Shown here in pieces: positions 36,028 through 45,078 of a stretch of 64,000 bases of DNA; position 1 is the stretch's first letter; each line of letters begins with the position of its first letter. A model generated the notes under the pieces. The model was not told where the DNA came from. It saw nothing but the letters and a program-made list of their open reading frames with translations, and ran no database searches. The stretch is taken from positions 1 to 64,000 of the forward strand of contig NZ_WESC01000010.1 in assembly GCF_009184905.1 (NCBI RefSeq). Reading direction: 5' to 3'. Position numbers and translations under genes: made by a program. This DNA is from Parvibaculum sedimenti. Lineage in GTDB: Bacteria; Pseudomonadota; Alphaproteobacteria; Parvibaculales; Parvibaculaceae.

Positions 36028-36924
36028 TCAAGCGCTCGCGTGGACGCGGATTTCGCGGCGAACTTCCGCCATGTAGTCATCATAGAGCGCCGCAGAGATC
36101 GCGCCGGGCGTGTACTTGTGCGGGCCGATCTCACCGACCGGTGTCACTTCCGCCGCCGTGCCGACGATGAAGCACTCTTCGAAGGTCGACAGCTCCTCGG
36201 GAAGAATATGCCGCTCGATGAGCTGGAAGCCGCGCTGTTCCGCCAGCGTGATCACCGTCTTGCGGGTGATGCCGTTGAGGAAGCAATCGGCGACCGGCGT
36301 ATGGATCACGCCGTCCTTCACGAAGAAGATATTCGCGCCTGTGGCTTCGGCGACATAGCCGCGATAGTCGAGCATCATCGCGTCGGCATAGCCCTTGTCC
36401 TCGGCGGCATGCTTCGAGATCGTGCAGATCATGTAGAGGCCGGAAGCCTTGGCATGGGACGGCGCGGTCTCGGGCGACGGGCGGCGATATTTCGCCATGT
36501 CGAGGCGAATGCCCCTCTTGCGCTGCTCGGGATCGAAATAGGACGGCCACTCCCACGCAGCGACCGCGAGATTGATCTTGTTCTTCTGCGCGGAGACGCC
36601 GAGGCCCTCGCTGCCACGCCACGCAACCGGACGCAGATAACCGTCGGTGAGGCCCTGCGCCTTCAGCTCCGCGCGGCAAGCGTCATCAATCTCTTCGACC
36701 GAATAGGGAATCTTGAAGCCGAGAATGTCGGCCGAGTTGACCAGACGCTCCGTGTGCTCGCGCAGCTTGAAGATCTCGCCGTTATACGCCCTGCATCCCT
36801 CGAATACGCAGCTCGCATAGTGGAGCCCGTGAGTCAGCAAATGGATCTTGGCGTCGGCCCACGGAATGAGCTCGCCATTGAACCAGATGAAACCGTCGCG
36901 TTGATCGAAAGGAATGTCAGCCAT
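36028..36924 (-). CDS. ilvE: branched-chain amino acid aminotransferase
   Basis: Fold-type IV PLP transaminase of 298 residues for the last step of valine, leucine and isoleucine synthesis and the first of their breakdown. Landmarks are LLTHGLHYASCVFEGCRAYNG, YLRPVAWRGSEGLGV, the PLP lysine region KASGLYMICTISKHAAE, GYADAMMLDYRGYVAEATGANIFFV and the cofactor-phosphate block FIVGTAAEVTPVGEIG. The start MADIPFDQRDG at 36924 aligns with known enzymes; a longer frame is unconserved. It is divergent from the MarR-type gene; its start region shares 14 bases with that gene's operator. Confidence 0.94.
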   Translation of the reverse strand: MADIPFDQRDGFIWFNGELIPWADAKIHLLTHGLHYASCVFEGCRAYNGEIFKLREHTERLVNSADILGFKIPYSVEEIDDACRAELKAQGLTDGYLRPVAWRGSEGLGVSAQKNKINLAVAAWEWPSYFDPEQRKRGIRLDMAKYRRPSPETAPSHAKASGLYMICTISKHAAEDKGYADAMMLDYRGYVAEATGANIFFVKDGVIHTPVADCFLNGITRKTVITLAEQRGFQLIERHILPEELSTFEECFIVGTAAEVTPVGEIGPHKYTPGAISAALYDDYMAEVRREIRVHASA

Positions 36925-37091
36925 GTTATTGTTCCTGTTTCGCCGTTCCCGCCGTCGCCTTGAGCTTTTTGGGAAGGCCACTTTGCCCCCGTTAAAGCCT
37001 CGCGAAAACATATAGAATTAAGAGAATCGACCGGGCCCGATTAGTCCGGCCTTCCGGGCGGCTGAAGGGACGCTAGCATGACCGGAAAAAA

Positions 37092-37112
37092 TATGTCAAC
37101 ATGGCTGACATA
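37092..37112. promoter_or_regulatory. palindrome before MarR-type petP-like gene
   Basis: TATGTCA-(7 bases)-TGACATA with perfect 7-bp arms, ending 5 bases before the ATG at 37118. The length and position suit autorepression by the MarR protein. There is no Shine-Dalgarno between it and that ATG, so either the mRNA is nearly leaderless or translation begins at an ATG 21 codons inside. Confidence 0.6.
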
Positions 37113-37117
37113 AATTT

Positions 37118-37726
37118 ATGAGCGACATTAAGACACTGGGAAAGACGCGGCCTGCCGACGGGAACTCCCTGGGAAAAGACATGCAACCACCGGGAAAACG
37201 GCTTGAATCGGCGGAAAAAGGGGCGTCCCCCCTCGCCTCCGTGGCGCGTCCCCGCGTGCCCACGTCCGAGGAAGAGCGCCTGATCGAGGCGATCGAGCTC
37301 CTGTTTTTCAGCTATCGCGACTTCACCAGCGACCCTGACACCATCCTCGAAGAAATCGGATTTGGCCGCGCCCACCACCGCGTCGTCCACTTCGTCGGCC
37401 GCAATCCCGGCATCACCGTCGCGTCCCTTCTCGATATTCTGCGTATCACCAAGCAGAGCCTCGCCCGCGTCCTGCGCGAAGTCATCGAGCGCGGCTATCT
37501 CGTCCAGCAAACCGGCGAGAAGGACCGCCGCCAGCGCCGCCTCTATCTGACGGAAGCTGGCGCGGAACTCTGGGAGCGTCTGGTTGCGCCGCAGCGCGAA
37601 CGTGTGCGCGAGGCGTTGGCTGCTTCCGGCCCCGGCGGCGAAACGGCCTGGCGCGAAGTCATGTTCTCGCTGCTTGACGAGGCGCAGAGACCGGACGTCG
37701 AAAAGATCATCATCAAGGAGCCGTGA
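37118..37726 (+). CDS. petP: MarR-family regulator, PetP-like
   Basis: Winged-helix regulator of up to 202 residues. The core ILEEIGFGRAHHRVVHFVGRNPGITVASLLDILRITKQSLARVLREVIERGYLVQQTGEKDRRQRRLYLTEAGAEL is MarR-like and matches the PetP group, which is paired with response regulator PetR in Rhodobacter and other alphaproteobacteria; there PetR is needed for cytochrome bc1 expression. The first 50 residues are low in conservation. The ATG at 37118 has no ribosome site; ATG 37181 after GGGAAAAG is a serious alternative start. The petR-like gene begins 4 bases after its stop, with its Shine-Dalgarno inside this gene. Confidence 0.8.
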   Translation: MSDIKTLGKTRPADGNSLGKDMQPPGKRLESAEKGASPLASVARPRVPTSEEERLIEAIELLFFSYRDFTSDPDTILEEIGFGRAHHRVVHFVGRNPGITVASLLDILRITKQSLARVLREVIERGYLVQQTGEKDRRQRRLYLTEAGAELWERLVAPQRERVREALAASGPGGETAWREVMFSLLDEAQRPDVEKIIIKEP

Positions 37727-37730
37727 GACA

Positions 37731-38465
37731 ATGACGGGCACGGCAACCGGCAGCGATCCGCAAGAGCCCCGCGAAGCGGGACGGCCCGTGCCTGACGAGG
37801 ACGCACAGCATATTCTCGTCATTGACGACGACCGGCGCATCCGTGAATTGCTGAAGCGATATCTCGCCGATCATGGCTATCGCGTCACCACCGCCGAAAA
37901 CGCCGCCGATGCCCGCGCTAAGCTCGCAGGCCTCTCCTTCGATCTTCTCGTCGTCGATGTGATGATGCCGGGCGAAAGCGGGATCGAGTTCACCTCGTCG
38001 CTCCGCCGCTCCTCCTCAGTGCCGATCCTGATGCTGACGGCGCGCGGCGAAACCGAAGACCGGATTGAAGGTCTCGAAAGCGGCGCCGACGACTATCTGC
38101 CCAAGCCCTTCGAGCCGCGCGAGCTGCTGCTTCGCATCGGCACCATTCTCCGGCGTTCCAAGGGCCCCGGCGGACGCAACGAGGATGTCCCGCTCGGCGA
38201 TTGCCGCTTCAACATCACCCGCGGCGAACTCCGGCGCGGCGACGAACTGATCCGCCTCACCACGCGCGAGGTGCAGCTCATGCGCATCTTTGCCGCCCAC
38301 CCGGGTCAGCCTCTTTCGCGCCTCGACCTCTGCGACGACGAGGCCGCCGAACGCTCCATCGATGTGCAGATCAACCGCCTGCGCCGCAAGATCGAAATCG
38401 ATCCACGCAATCCGACCTATCTTCAGACTGTGCGCGGCGAAGGCTATGTCCTGATGCCGGACTGA
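37731..38465 (+). CDS. petR: OmpR-family response regulator, PetR-like
   Basis: Response regulator of 244 residues. The receiver domain has the acidic pocket IDDDRR, the phospho-acceptor Asp76 in LLVVDVMMPGESG, the Thr/Lys pair in LMLTARGET and LPKPFEPREL. The C-terminal winged helix has TTREVQLMRIFAAHPGQPLSR and SIDVQINRLRRKIEIDPRNPTYLQTVRGEGYVL. It starts at ATG 37731, 4 bases after the MarR gene, and is followed 75 bases later by a sensor kinase. The pairing with a MarR gene is the PetP-PetR signature, so a role in respiratory-chain gene control is inferred. Confidence 0.88.
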   Translation: MTGTATGSDPQEPREAGRPVPDEDAQHILVIDDDRRIRELLKRYLADHGYRVTTAENAADARAKLAGLSFDLLVVDVMMPGESGIEFTSSLRRSSSVPILMLTARGETEDRIEGLESGADDYLPKPFEPRELLLRIGTILRRSKGPGGRNEDVPLGDCRFNITRGELRRGDELIRLTTREVQLMRIFAAHPGQPLSRLDLCDDEAAERSIDVQINRLRRKIEIDPRNPTYLQTVRGEGYVLMPD

Positions 38466-38540
38466 CCGAATGCGGAACTGACAGGCGGACAAGGAAACCC
38501 CATATTAGCGGCGGGCAATCCCGCCCGGAGGCGGATATTG

Positions 38541-39866
38541 ATGCGGTTTCGGCCATTCACGATGATGAAGCGACTGATGCCGACCGGGCTCTATACCCGT
38601 TCGCTCATCATCATCGTCGCGCCGATGGTAATCCTTCAGGCCTTTGTCACCTATGTCTTCATGGAACGACACTGGCAGATGGTGACGGAGCGTCTGTCCC
38701 AGAAGACGGTCGCGGACATCGCTCTGCTGCTTTCCGAATATGAAACGAACCCGACGCCTCAGACGGCAACGCAGCTTTCGGGGCGGGCGAACAGGTTCCT
38801 GTCCCTATCGATCGCCTTTCTGCCGGATGACCAGTTGCCATCGACGCCTTCGACCTCGTATGGGCTGCTCGACCGCTCGCTCTCGGATGAAATCCGGACG
38901 CGGATCAACAAGCCCTTCTGGATCAATACCGAGCAATATAGCGACTACGTCGATATCCGCATTCTCTATCCCGGCGGAGTCATGCGAGTGCTGGCGCTGC
39001 GCAGCCACGTCTACGCAGCGAACTCACATATCTTCATCGCCTGGATGGTCGGCGCTTCGCTGGTTCTGCTGACGGTCGCGATCCTCTTCCTGCGCAACCA
39101 GATCCGACCTATCGAGCGCCTGGCTCAGGCGGCGGAAGATTTCGGCATGGGCCGCGACGTGCCGAGCTTCAAGCCGCAAGGCGCCTCGGAAGTGCGCCGC
39201 GCGGCGGCCGCCTTCCTCGAAATGCGCGAGCGCATCCGTCGCCAGATCGAGCAGCGCACCGCCATGCTCACCGGCGTGAGCCACGATCTGCGAACGCCCC
39301 TCACACGCTTCAAGCTGCAACTCGCCATGCTGCCCGACACGCCGGAGACGGAAGATCTGCGCGCCGATGTGCGCGAGATGGAGCGCATGCTCGAGGACTA
39401 TCTCGAATTCGCCCGCGGCCATCAGCGCGAAGCGACGGCGTTGACCGATCTCGGTGAACTGCTCGCGGAAATCCAGAACGACGCCCAGCGCAACGGGCAC
39501 AGCGTGGCCTTGCAGGTTCACGGCGACCTCGACCTGCCGCTCCGGCGCAACGCCTTCAAGCGCTGCCTCACCAACGTCATCGACAATGCAGGGAAATATG
39601 CCGCGCATGTCTGGGTGACGGCGGTGCGCGACGAAGACGACATCGCGGTTGTGGTCGACGATGACGGCGCGGGTATTCCCGAGGACCAGCTTGAAGAAGT
39701 CTTCCGACCCTTCTATCGGCTCGACGCCGCGCGCAATCTCGATGCCGGCGGAACCGGGCTCGGCCTTGCCATCGCCCGCGATATCGCGCGGGGACATGGC
39801 GGCGACGTGCAGCTTTCGCGCAGCCCCATGGGCGGCCTGCGCGCCGTCATTCATGTGCCGGTATAA
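38541..39866 (+). CDS. EnvZ-type sensor histidine kinase
   Basis: Inner-membrane kinase of 441 residues, partner of the preceding response regulator. Two helices (about 21-41 and 164-184) bound a periplasmic loop of some 120 residues. A HAMP segment is followed by the phospho-acceptor His248 in LTGVSHDLRTPLTR. The ATP-binding domain has the N box NVIDNAGKYA, the G1 box DDDGAGIPED, the F box FRPFYR and the G2 box GTGLGLAI. ATG 38541 follows GGAGGCGGA. The layout matches EnvZ-like kinases that accompany PetR or OmpR. The signal sensed by the loop is unknown. Confidence 0.9.
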   Translation: MRFRPFTMMKRLMPTGLYTRSLIIIVAPMVILQAFVTYVFMERHWQMVTERLSQKTVADIALLLSEYETNPTPQTATQLSGRANRFLSLSIAFLPDDQLPSTPSTSYGLLDRSLSDEIRTRINKPFWINTEQYSDYVDIRILYPGGVMRVLALRSHVYAANSHIFIAWMVGASLVLLTVAILFLRNQIRPIERLAQAAEDFGMGRDVPSFKPQGASEVRRAAAAFLEMRERIRRQIEQRTAMLTGVSHDLRTPLTRFKLQLAMLPDTPETEDLRADVREMERMLEDYLEFARGHQREATALTDLGELLAEIQNDAQRNGHSVALQVHGDLDLPLRRNAFKRCLTNVIDNAGKYAAHVWVTAVRDEDDIAVVVDDDGAGIPEDQLEEVFRPFYRLDAARNLDAGGTGLGLAIARDIARGHGGDVQLSRSPMGGLRAVIHVPV

Positions 39867-39878
39867 CAAAAGCCCGGT

Positions 39879-40487
39879 TCACGCGGCGGCATCGTCCGTC
39901 TTGCGTGTGCGCAGCCGCGAGAGTGCGTCCTTCCACTCTTCCGCCTGCCGCAAACGCTTGTCGAGTTCGGCCATGGTCCTGGCCTGATCCTCGCCATCAT
40001 TGAGCCAGACGCGGAAGGCCGCCGCCCAGACAAGCGCGAGGCCGCGCACACGGATCGCGCCGCGCAGGCCCGACGAATCGATGCCCGCCGCTTCCAGCAT
40101 CCAGCCAAGCGATTGCAGCGCCGGCCGGATGAGCGACAGCGCACCCATCGGGTCACCCGCAAGGTCGAGCGCGATACGCTTCAATGCGGGCTTCCGGGGC
40201 CCGAGCGCGTCGAAGCGCAGCATCAGCACATCGAAGAGACGATCGCGCGGGCTTTCACTCTCGATCCCCTCCGTCTCGGCAGCGGCAAGCACTTCGGCAT
40301 CGATGCGGCGCTCGAATGCGGCAAGGATATCCGCCTTCGAATGGAAGATATGCGCGAGTTCCGGCAGGCCGATCTTCGCCTCGGCGGCGATGTCGGCCAA
40401 CGCCAGATCGCGCCAGCCCTGCGCCAGCGCAAGCTTCAGCGCGGCGTCGATGATCTTGTCTTCAGGCGATGCTTTCTTGCGGGCCAT
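39879..40487 (-). CDS. TetR/COQ9-like protein
   Basis: Protein of 202 residues. The N-terminal segment DAALKLALAQGWRDLALADIAAEAKIGLPELAHIFHSKADILAAF is a TetR-type helix-turn-helix; the C-terminal part (FDVLMLRFDALGPRKPALKRIALDLAGDP and ALVWAAAFRVWLNDG) resembles COQ9, the lipid-binding ubiquinone-biosynthesis factor that evolved from this fold. It may therefore be a regulator or a lipid-binding accessory protein. It is convergent with the sensor kinase and upstream of two leftward genes of the proC group. Confidence 0.75.
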   Translation of the reverse strand: MARKKASPEDKIIDAALKLALAQGWRDLALADIAAEAKIGLPELAHIFHSKADILAAFERRIDAEVLAAAETEGIESESPRDRLFDVLMLRFDALGPRKPALKRIALDLAGDPMGALSLIRPALQSLGWMLEAAGIDSSGLRGAIRVRGLALVWAAAFRVWLNDGEDQARTMAELDKRLRQAEEWKDALSRLRTRKTDDAAA

Positions 40488-40521
40488 GTCTCTGTCTCCT
40501 CTGGCCAATGAGGATAGGCAT

Positions 40522-40749
40522 TCAGGCGGGAAGACGCCACCAGCGCCTGAGCGCGACGACCGACCAGATCGCCTCGACCGCACCGAAGGGCCAGGCCCCT
40601 TGCAGAAAGCCGTAGATCGAGCCGAGCGCACAGGCGCCCGCGAAGCCCAGCACGAACCACAAGCTCCGCTCCTCCAGCGCATAGCAGACAAGCATCATGG
40701 AAACGGCGAAGAGGCCGAACAGCGAAAGCGGATCGAGAAACGCTTCCAA
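40522..40749 (-). CDS. small membrane protein, 75 aa
   Basis: Hydrophobic 75-residue protein with two or three helices: LFGLFAVSMMLVCYALEERSLWFVLGFAGACALGSIYGFLQGAWPFGAVEAIWSVVALRRWW. The pattern YALEERS-WFVLGFA and a C-terminal EAIW-VVALRRWW recur in alphaproteobacterial proteins of unknown function. The start is a TTG at 40749, 5 bases after the proC stop, so it is coupled to proC. Confidence 0.7.
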   Translation of the reverse strand: MEAFLDPLSLFGLFAVSMMLVCYALEERSLWFVLGFAGACALGSIYGFLQGAWPFGAVEAIWSVVALRRWWRLPA

Positions 40750-40754
40750 GCCGC

Positions 40755-41582
40755 CTATTGCCCGAGTTCGCGGGAACGGTCGCGCGCCGCATGCGCGGCA
40801 TGGCGCATCAGTGTCGACATTCCATTCTCGCCCATCAGCACATCGAGCGCCGCCGCCGTGGTGCCCCCCGGCGAAGTCACGTTCTTGCGCAGCGTCGAGG
40901 GCGTGTCGTCAAGCTGGTGAAGCATCTCGCCCGCGCCGGAAACCGTCGCCCGTGCAAGCCTGAGCGCAAGCCCCGCTTCGAGGCCCAGCGACTCGCCCGC
41001 CGCCGCGAGGCATTCGGTGAGGTAGAAGACATAGGCCGGGCCCGAACCCGAGATCGCCGTCACCGCGTCGATGAGGCCCTCGTTCTCGACCCAGTCCGCC
41101 TCGCCCACCGCGCCGAGAAGCGCCGTCGCAAGCTCGCGCTGCCCAAGGGTCACCAGCGCATTGGCGCAGGCAACCGTGATGCCGCGCCCCACGGAGGCCG
41201 GCGTGTTCGGCATGGCGCGAACGACATGCGCGCCTGCACCCAGCAATTCGCCGAGCCTGTGCAGCCCCATGCCCGCGGCGATGGAGATGAAGAGCGTTTC
41301 CGGCGCAACCAGCGGCGCGAGATCCGGCAGCACCTGATCCATCATCTGCGGCTTCACGGCGAGTAGCACGACGGAGGGCCTGCGCGCGGCGAGATCGGGG
41401 ATCGAGAAATTCAGCGGAATGCCGCGCTCGGCGACGAGTTGCGCGATCTCCGCCGGCGGATTGGGGTCGCGGAGATAGACGTCGCGCGGGTTCAGGCCCT
41501 GGCCAAGCCACCCGGACAGAAGAGCGCCCCCCATCTTGCCTGCGCCGACAAGAACGAGCGGACCTTGCAAAGTCAGTGTCAT
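40755..41582 (-). CDS. proC: pyrroline-5-carboxylate reductase
   Basis: Enzyme of 275 residues for the last step of proline synthesis, reducing P5C with NADPH. The Rossmann start LVLVGAGKMGGALLSGWL is followed by LLAVKPQMMDQVL, VVRAMPNTPASVGRGITV and the proC signature region VTAISGSGPAYVFYLTECL, and the C-terminal VTSPGGTTAAALDVL is the substrate-binding loop. A small membrane-protein gene follows 5 bases downstream, and the YbjN gene lies 36 bases upstream on the same strand. Amino-acid supply and the neighbouring sensor locus seem unrelated. Confidence 0.95.
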   Translation of the reverse strand: MTLTLQGPLVLVGAGKMGGALLSGWLGQGLNPRDVYLRDPNPPAEIAQLVAERGIPLNFSIPDLAARRPSVVLLAVKPQMMDQVLPDLAPLVAPETLFISIAAGMGLHRLGELLGAGAHVVRAMPNTPASVGRGITVACANALVTLGQRELATALLGAVGEADWVENEGLIDAVTAISGSGPAYVFYLTECLAAAGESLGLEAGLALRLARATVSGAGEMLHQLDDTPSTLRKNVTSPGGTTAAALDVLMGENGMSTLMRHAAHAARDRSRELGQ

Positions 41583-41618
41583 TTCAGAAACCGTCTCATG
41601 TACCGACGCGGGGAGAAC

Positions 41619-42122
41619 TCAGGCATTGCCCCGCGTCTCGAACATCGCAGCAGCGATCGCTTCTTCGGCGGACTTGCCCGCCCAGAGCACGAACTGGATC
41701 GCCGGGTAATAGCGCTCGCAAGCCTCGACCGCCAGTCTCAGCAGCGCCTCGCATTGCTCGGGTGTCGCCGTGGCGCCGCCGCAAAGCAGCAGGCTGTTGC
41801 GATAAAGGAGCACGCCGTCTTCCGACCAGAGGTCGAAATGGCCCGACCAGAGCTGTTCGTTGATGAGCGTCAGCAGATGCCGGATGGGCGGCCGCTTGTC
41901 CGACGGCACCCGGATATCGAGCGTGGTCGCGACGTGAAGGCCGGAGAGATCGTTCCGCCAGTTGAGCGAGATGTGATGATCGCGCCACTCCCCGGCGACA
42001 CAGATCGTCAGTTCGTCTTCGTGGCTGCGCTCGAAAATCCAGTCACGGATAGAGGCAACCTGCTCAAGCAGGTCGAGGGGATTTGGATCGAACTCGTCAG
42101 CTTCAACAAGAGAAGCAGTCAT
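41619..42122 (-). CDS. YbjN-domain protein
   Basis: Cytoplasmic protein of 167 residues. NPLDLLEQVASIRDWIFERSHEDELTICVAGEWRDHHISLNWRNDLSGLHVATTLDIRVP and HLLTLINEQLWSGHFDLWSEDGVLLYRNSLLL match the YbjN (DUF1790) family, related in fold to type III secretion chaperones and linked to stress responses. The function is not known. It probably heads the proC transcript. Confidence 0.88.
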   Translation of the reverse strand: MTASLVEADEFDPNPLDLLEQVASIRDWIFERSHEDELTICVAGEWRDHHISLNWRNDLSGLHVATTLDIRVPSDKRPPIRHLLTLINEQLWSGHFDLWSEDGVLLYRNSLLLCGGATATPEQCEALLRLAVEACERYYPAIQFVLWAGKSAEEAIAAAMFETRGNA

Positions 42123-42298
42123 TCTTCACCCCGACTCGGCAGCTTCCCGGCAGGGCCCGACGCTACATCTTGTAGGTCCAGGGCCCGCGCCCCACCAAAC
42201 CAACGTGACGCATGCGTTGAGTCGACGCAACCCTTGGGGGTGTGCGGGTTTATGAAAAGCTGGGGATAGTCGAGGAAAGTCTGGGGATATTCCGAGAC

Positions 42299-42613
42299 TT
42301 ATTCGCCGTCGTTGGCGCCGTCCGGCACTTCTTCGGAGGGCTTGGCCTTCCCCTTCGCCGCCTTGCGGGCAAGCTGGGCCTCCAGCGCCTCTATACGGAG
42401 CTTCAGGGCCTCGTTCTCCTCGCGGGCGAGCGCCGCCATGGCGCGCACGACCTCGAATTCCTCGCGGGGAACCAGATCGAGATCGGCAACCAGCCGCTCC
42501 GCCTGGGACCGCATGAGGGTCTCCACCTCCTGACGAACGCCCTGCGCGGCGCCGGCAGCATTGGTGAACAGCCGGGCGATCTCGTCGAGAACACGGTTTT
42601 GCGTCTGGGTCAT
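42299..42613 (-). CDS. ubiK: UbiK-family accessory factor
   Basis: Small helical protein of 104 residues; TQNRVLDEIARLFTNAAGAAQGVRQEVETLMRSQAERLVADLDLVPREEFEVVRAMAALAREENEALKLRIEALEAQL is the BMFP/UbiK pattern, with a C-terminal trimeric coiled coil. In proteobacteria UbiK helps aerobic ubiquinone synthesis by interacting with UbiJ and is membrane-fusogenic. The C-terminal tail is low-complexity. It stands alone between the YbjN gene and the divergent ferric-reductase-like locus. Confidence 0.88.
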   Translation of the reverse strand: MTQTQNRVLDEIARLFTNAAGAAQGVRQEVETLMRSQAERLVADLDLVPREEFEVVRAMAALAREENEALKLRIEALEAQLARKAAKGKAKPSEEVPDGANDGE

Positions 42614-42790
42614 TTCGCTCTCCTACTCCGAAGCTGGCCGACCATACCCCCTCAGGCGCAAAAAATCGAACGGGTCAATTTGCCTCGCGGGGGCGCAGGC
42701 AATCGCTTTCCCCGGTTGATGCAGATCAAGACGATGTGCGGCCGGAGGGCATAACAATGAAACCCGTAGCGGACAGTACGTGGGGTCATC

Positions 42791-44145
42791 ATGCGGAACA
42801 TCAAACTCGTCTTCTGGGGCCTGCTCGCCCTGTTGAGCCTTTTGTGGTTCGCCGCCGATCCGAGCGCCCTCGCACAGAGCGGCTTTTTCGCCATTCGCGG
42901 AATCATGGTGCAATACACCGGCATCCTCGGCATGGGCTGCATGAGCGTGGCCATGATCCTCGCATTGCGTCCGCGATGGCCGGAGCATTGGCTCGGTGGG
43001 CTCGACAAGATGTATCGCCTGCACAAGTGTGGCTCGGCATCGGCGGGCTCGTGCTTTCCATCACGCATTGGCTCTGGGCGAAGGGCCCGAAATGGGCCGT
43101 AGGCTTCGGCTGGCTGGAGCGTCCAGTGCGAGGTCCGCGTCCTGCTATCGGGAATCCCGTCGAACAACTCTTCTCCGGTTTCCGCGACCCAGCCGAAGGC
43201 TTGGGCGAATGGGCTTTCTATGCGGCGGTGCTGCTGATCGCGGTGGCGCTGATCCAGCGCATTCCCTACCACCTCTTCTACAAGACGCACCGGCTCATCG
43301 CCCTAGCCTATCTGGTGCTGGCCTTTCACACGATCGTGCTGATGCAGTTCGGCTACTGGGCCTCGCCGCTCGGCATTCTGATGGCGGTGCTGGTGCTCAA
43401 CGGCACGACGGCCGCCATCGTCGTTCTGTTCAGACGCGTTGGCACCGGTCGGCAGGCCGAAGGCTCGATCGTCGAACTCAACTATTATCCAACCCTGCGC
43501 GTCCTTGAAGGTCAGGTCGCCCTTCCGCGCGGATGGCCGGGACACAAGGCCGGACAATTCGCCTTCGTGACCTCCGACGCCTCGGAAGGCGCACATCCCT
43601 ACACCATCGCCTCAGCCTGGGATCAGGCTCAGCGCCGCATGACCTTCATCACCAAGGAACTGGGCGACCACACCAGAACGCTTCGCGAGCGCCTGCGCGT
43701 CGGCCAGAAGGTGAAGGTCGAGGGGCCCTATGGCTGCTTCACCTTCGATGACGGCTTTCCCCGCCAGATCTGGGTCGGCGCGGGCATCGGCATAACGCCT
43801 TTCGTCGCCCGGCTGAAGCAGATCGCCATGGAGCGGCAAGCCGCACCCAACCGGCGCCCCCAGATCGTCGACCTCTTCCACTCGACCGCGGACTGGAGCG
43901 ACGAGGCCATCGCCAAGTTGACAGGCGATGCCGAGGCCGCTGGCGTTCGCCTCCATGTGCTTCATGACGCGCGCGATGGACGGCTGAATGGCGACCGCAT
44001 CCGGGAAGCGGTGCCGGAATGGCGCGAGGCGAGCCTCTGGTTCTGCGGGCCCATCGGCTTCGGTGCGGCGCTGCGGCAGGACTTCGCCGGCCATGGAATG
44101 GACGTGACGCATCGCTTCCATCAGGAACTCTTTGCGATGCGTTGA
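42791..44145 (+). pseudogene. ferric-reductase-like flavocytochrome, frameshifted
   Basis: Gene for a transmembrane heme/FAD/NAD reductase of about 450 residues broken by a two-base insertion. The first frame starts at ATG 42791 (MRNIKLVFWGLLALLSLLWF) and runs through the helix LGMGCMSVAMILAL to MYRLHK. The second frame resumes with WLGIGGLVLSITHWLWA, whose His residues are the expected heme ligands, then gives further helices, the FAD-binding block GHKAGQFAFVTSDASEGAHPYTIAS, and the NAD block QIWVGAGIGITPFVARL. The tandem TGTG at 43028-43031 looks like a duplication of TG; deleting two bases joins the frames. It is a genuine pseudogene or a sequencing error; otherwise the protein is complete. 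Confidence 0.75.
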
Positions 44146-44225
44146 CGAGCAGGCCCAAGCGCGGCTTGACACTCGACCGGCGGCGGTGACACTGGCGCAG
44201 CATCCCTTCGCCACATCGAGGCCCT

Positions 44226-45074
44226 ATGACCGGCATCCCATTCCCCAATATCGATCCGGTGCTCATTCACATCGGGCCGCTCGCGATCCGCTGGTATGCG
44301 CTCGCCTATATCGCCGGGCTCGTCCTCGGCTGGCGTTACATTCTCGTCATGATCGACACGCCGAAGCTCTGGCGGGGCTCTGCCCCCATCAGCAAGCTCG
44401 AAGTGGACGACGCTCTGCTCTGGGCGGCGCTCGGCGTCATTCTCGGCGGACGCATCGGCTATGTGTTCGTCTATAATTTCAGCTACTACATGGAGCATCC
44501 GAACGAGATCTTCACCGTCTGGCATGGCGGCATGAGCTTCCACGGCGGGGCACTGGGCGTTCTCGTCGCGCTTCTCATCTTCTCGCGCCGTCGCAACATT
44601 CCGGCGCTGACGCTCATGGACCTCGTCTGTGCCGCGCAACCCATCGGCCAGTTCTTCGGACGCATCGCAAACTTCATCAATGGCGAACTCTGGGGCCGCC
44701 CCACCGATGTGCCATGGGCGATGGTCTTTCCGACCGGCGGCCCGATCCCGCGTCATCCGAGCCAGCTTTACGAAGCCGCGCTCGAAGGCATTGTTCTCTT
44801 CATCATCCTGCGCCTGCTGACGCATCGCTATGGCGCGCTGAAACGGCCCGGCACCGTGATGGGCATCTTCATCATGGGCTATGGCGTGTCGCGCGTGATC
44901 GTCGAGTTCTTCCGCGAGCCTGATGCGCAGGTTGGCTATCTCTATGGCGATTGGCTCACCATGGGCATGCTTCTGTCGGTGCCGATGATCCTCGCCGGCG
45001 CACTTCTCGCCTGGAAGGCGCCGGTGGTTGCCGAATGGCTCGCGCCGCAGCGCTCCGCCACCAAGCGGACGTAA
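44226..45074 (+). CDS. lgt: prolipoprotein diacylglyceryl transferase
   Basis: Inner-membrane enzyme of 282 residues that attaches diacylglycerol to the lipobox Cys of prolipoproteins. The family signature [25 protein letters not shown] is present, with [13 protein letters not shown] upstream (essential His) and RHPSQLYEA downstream. Seven helices are expected. It is followed 4 bases later by the midA-like gene. A lipoprotein gene lies 2 kb downstream. Confidence 0.95.
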   Translation: MTGIPFPNIDPVLIHIGPLAIRWYALAYIAGLVLGWRYILVMIDTPKLWRGSAPISKLEVDDALLWAALGVILGGRIGYVFVYNFSYYMEHPNEIFTVWHGGMSFHGGALGVLVALLIFSRRRNIPALTLMDLVCAAQPIGQFFGRIANFINGELWGRPTDVPWAMVFPTGGPIPRHPSQLYEAALEGIVLFIILRLLTHRYGALKRPGTVMGIFIMGYGVSRVIVEFFREPDAQVGYLYGDWLTMGMLLSVPMILAGALLAWKAPVVAEWLAPQRSATKRT

Positions 45075-45078
45075 AACC

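Noticed and set aside
37092-37138. Six-codon leader peptide ATGGCTGACATA... before the petP-like gene
   Set aside because: It stops after six codons, has no ribosome site and coincides with the palindrome; its similarity to the ilvE start is reported as a regulatory observation instead.
43028-43031. TGTG as a phase-variation repeat
   Set aside because: Two copies of a dinucleotide are too few for slipped-strand switching; a plain duplication or sequencing error is more likely.
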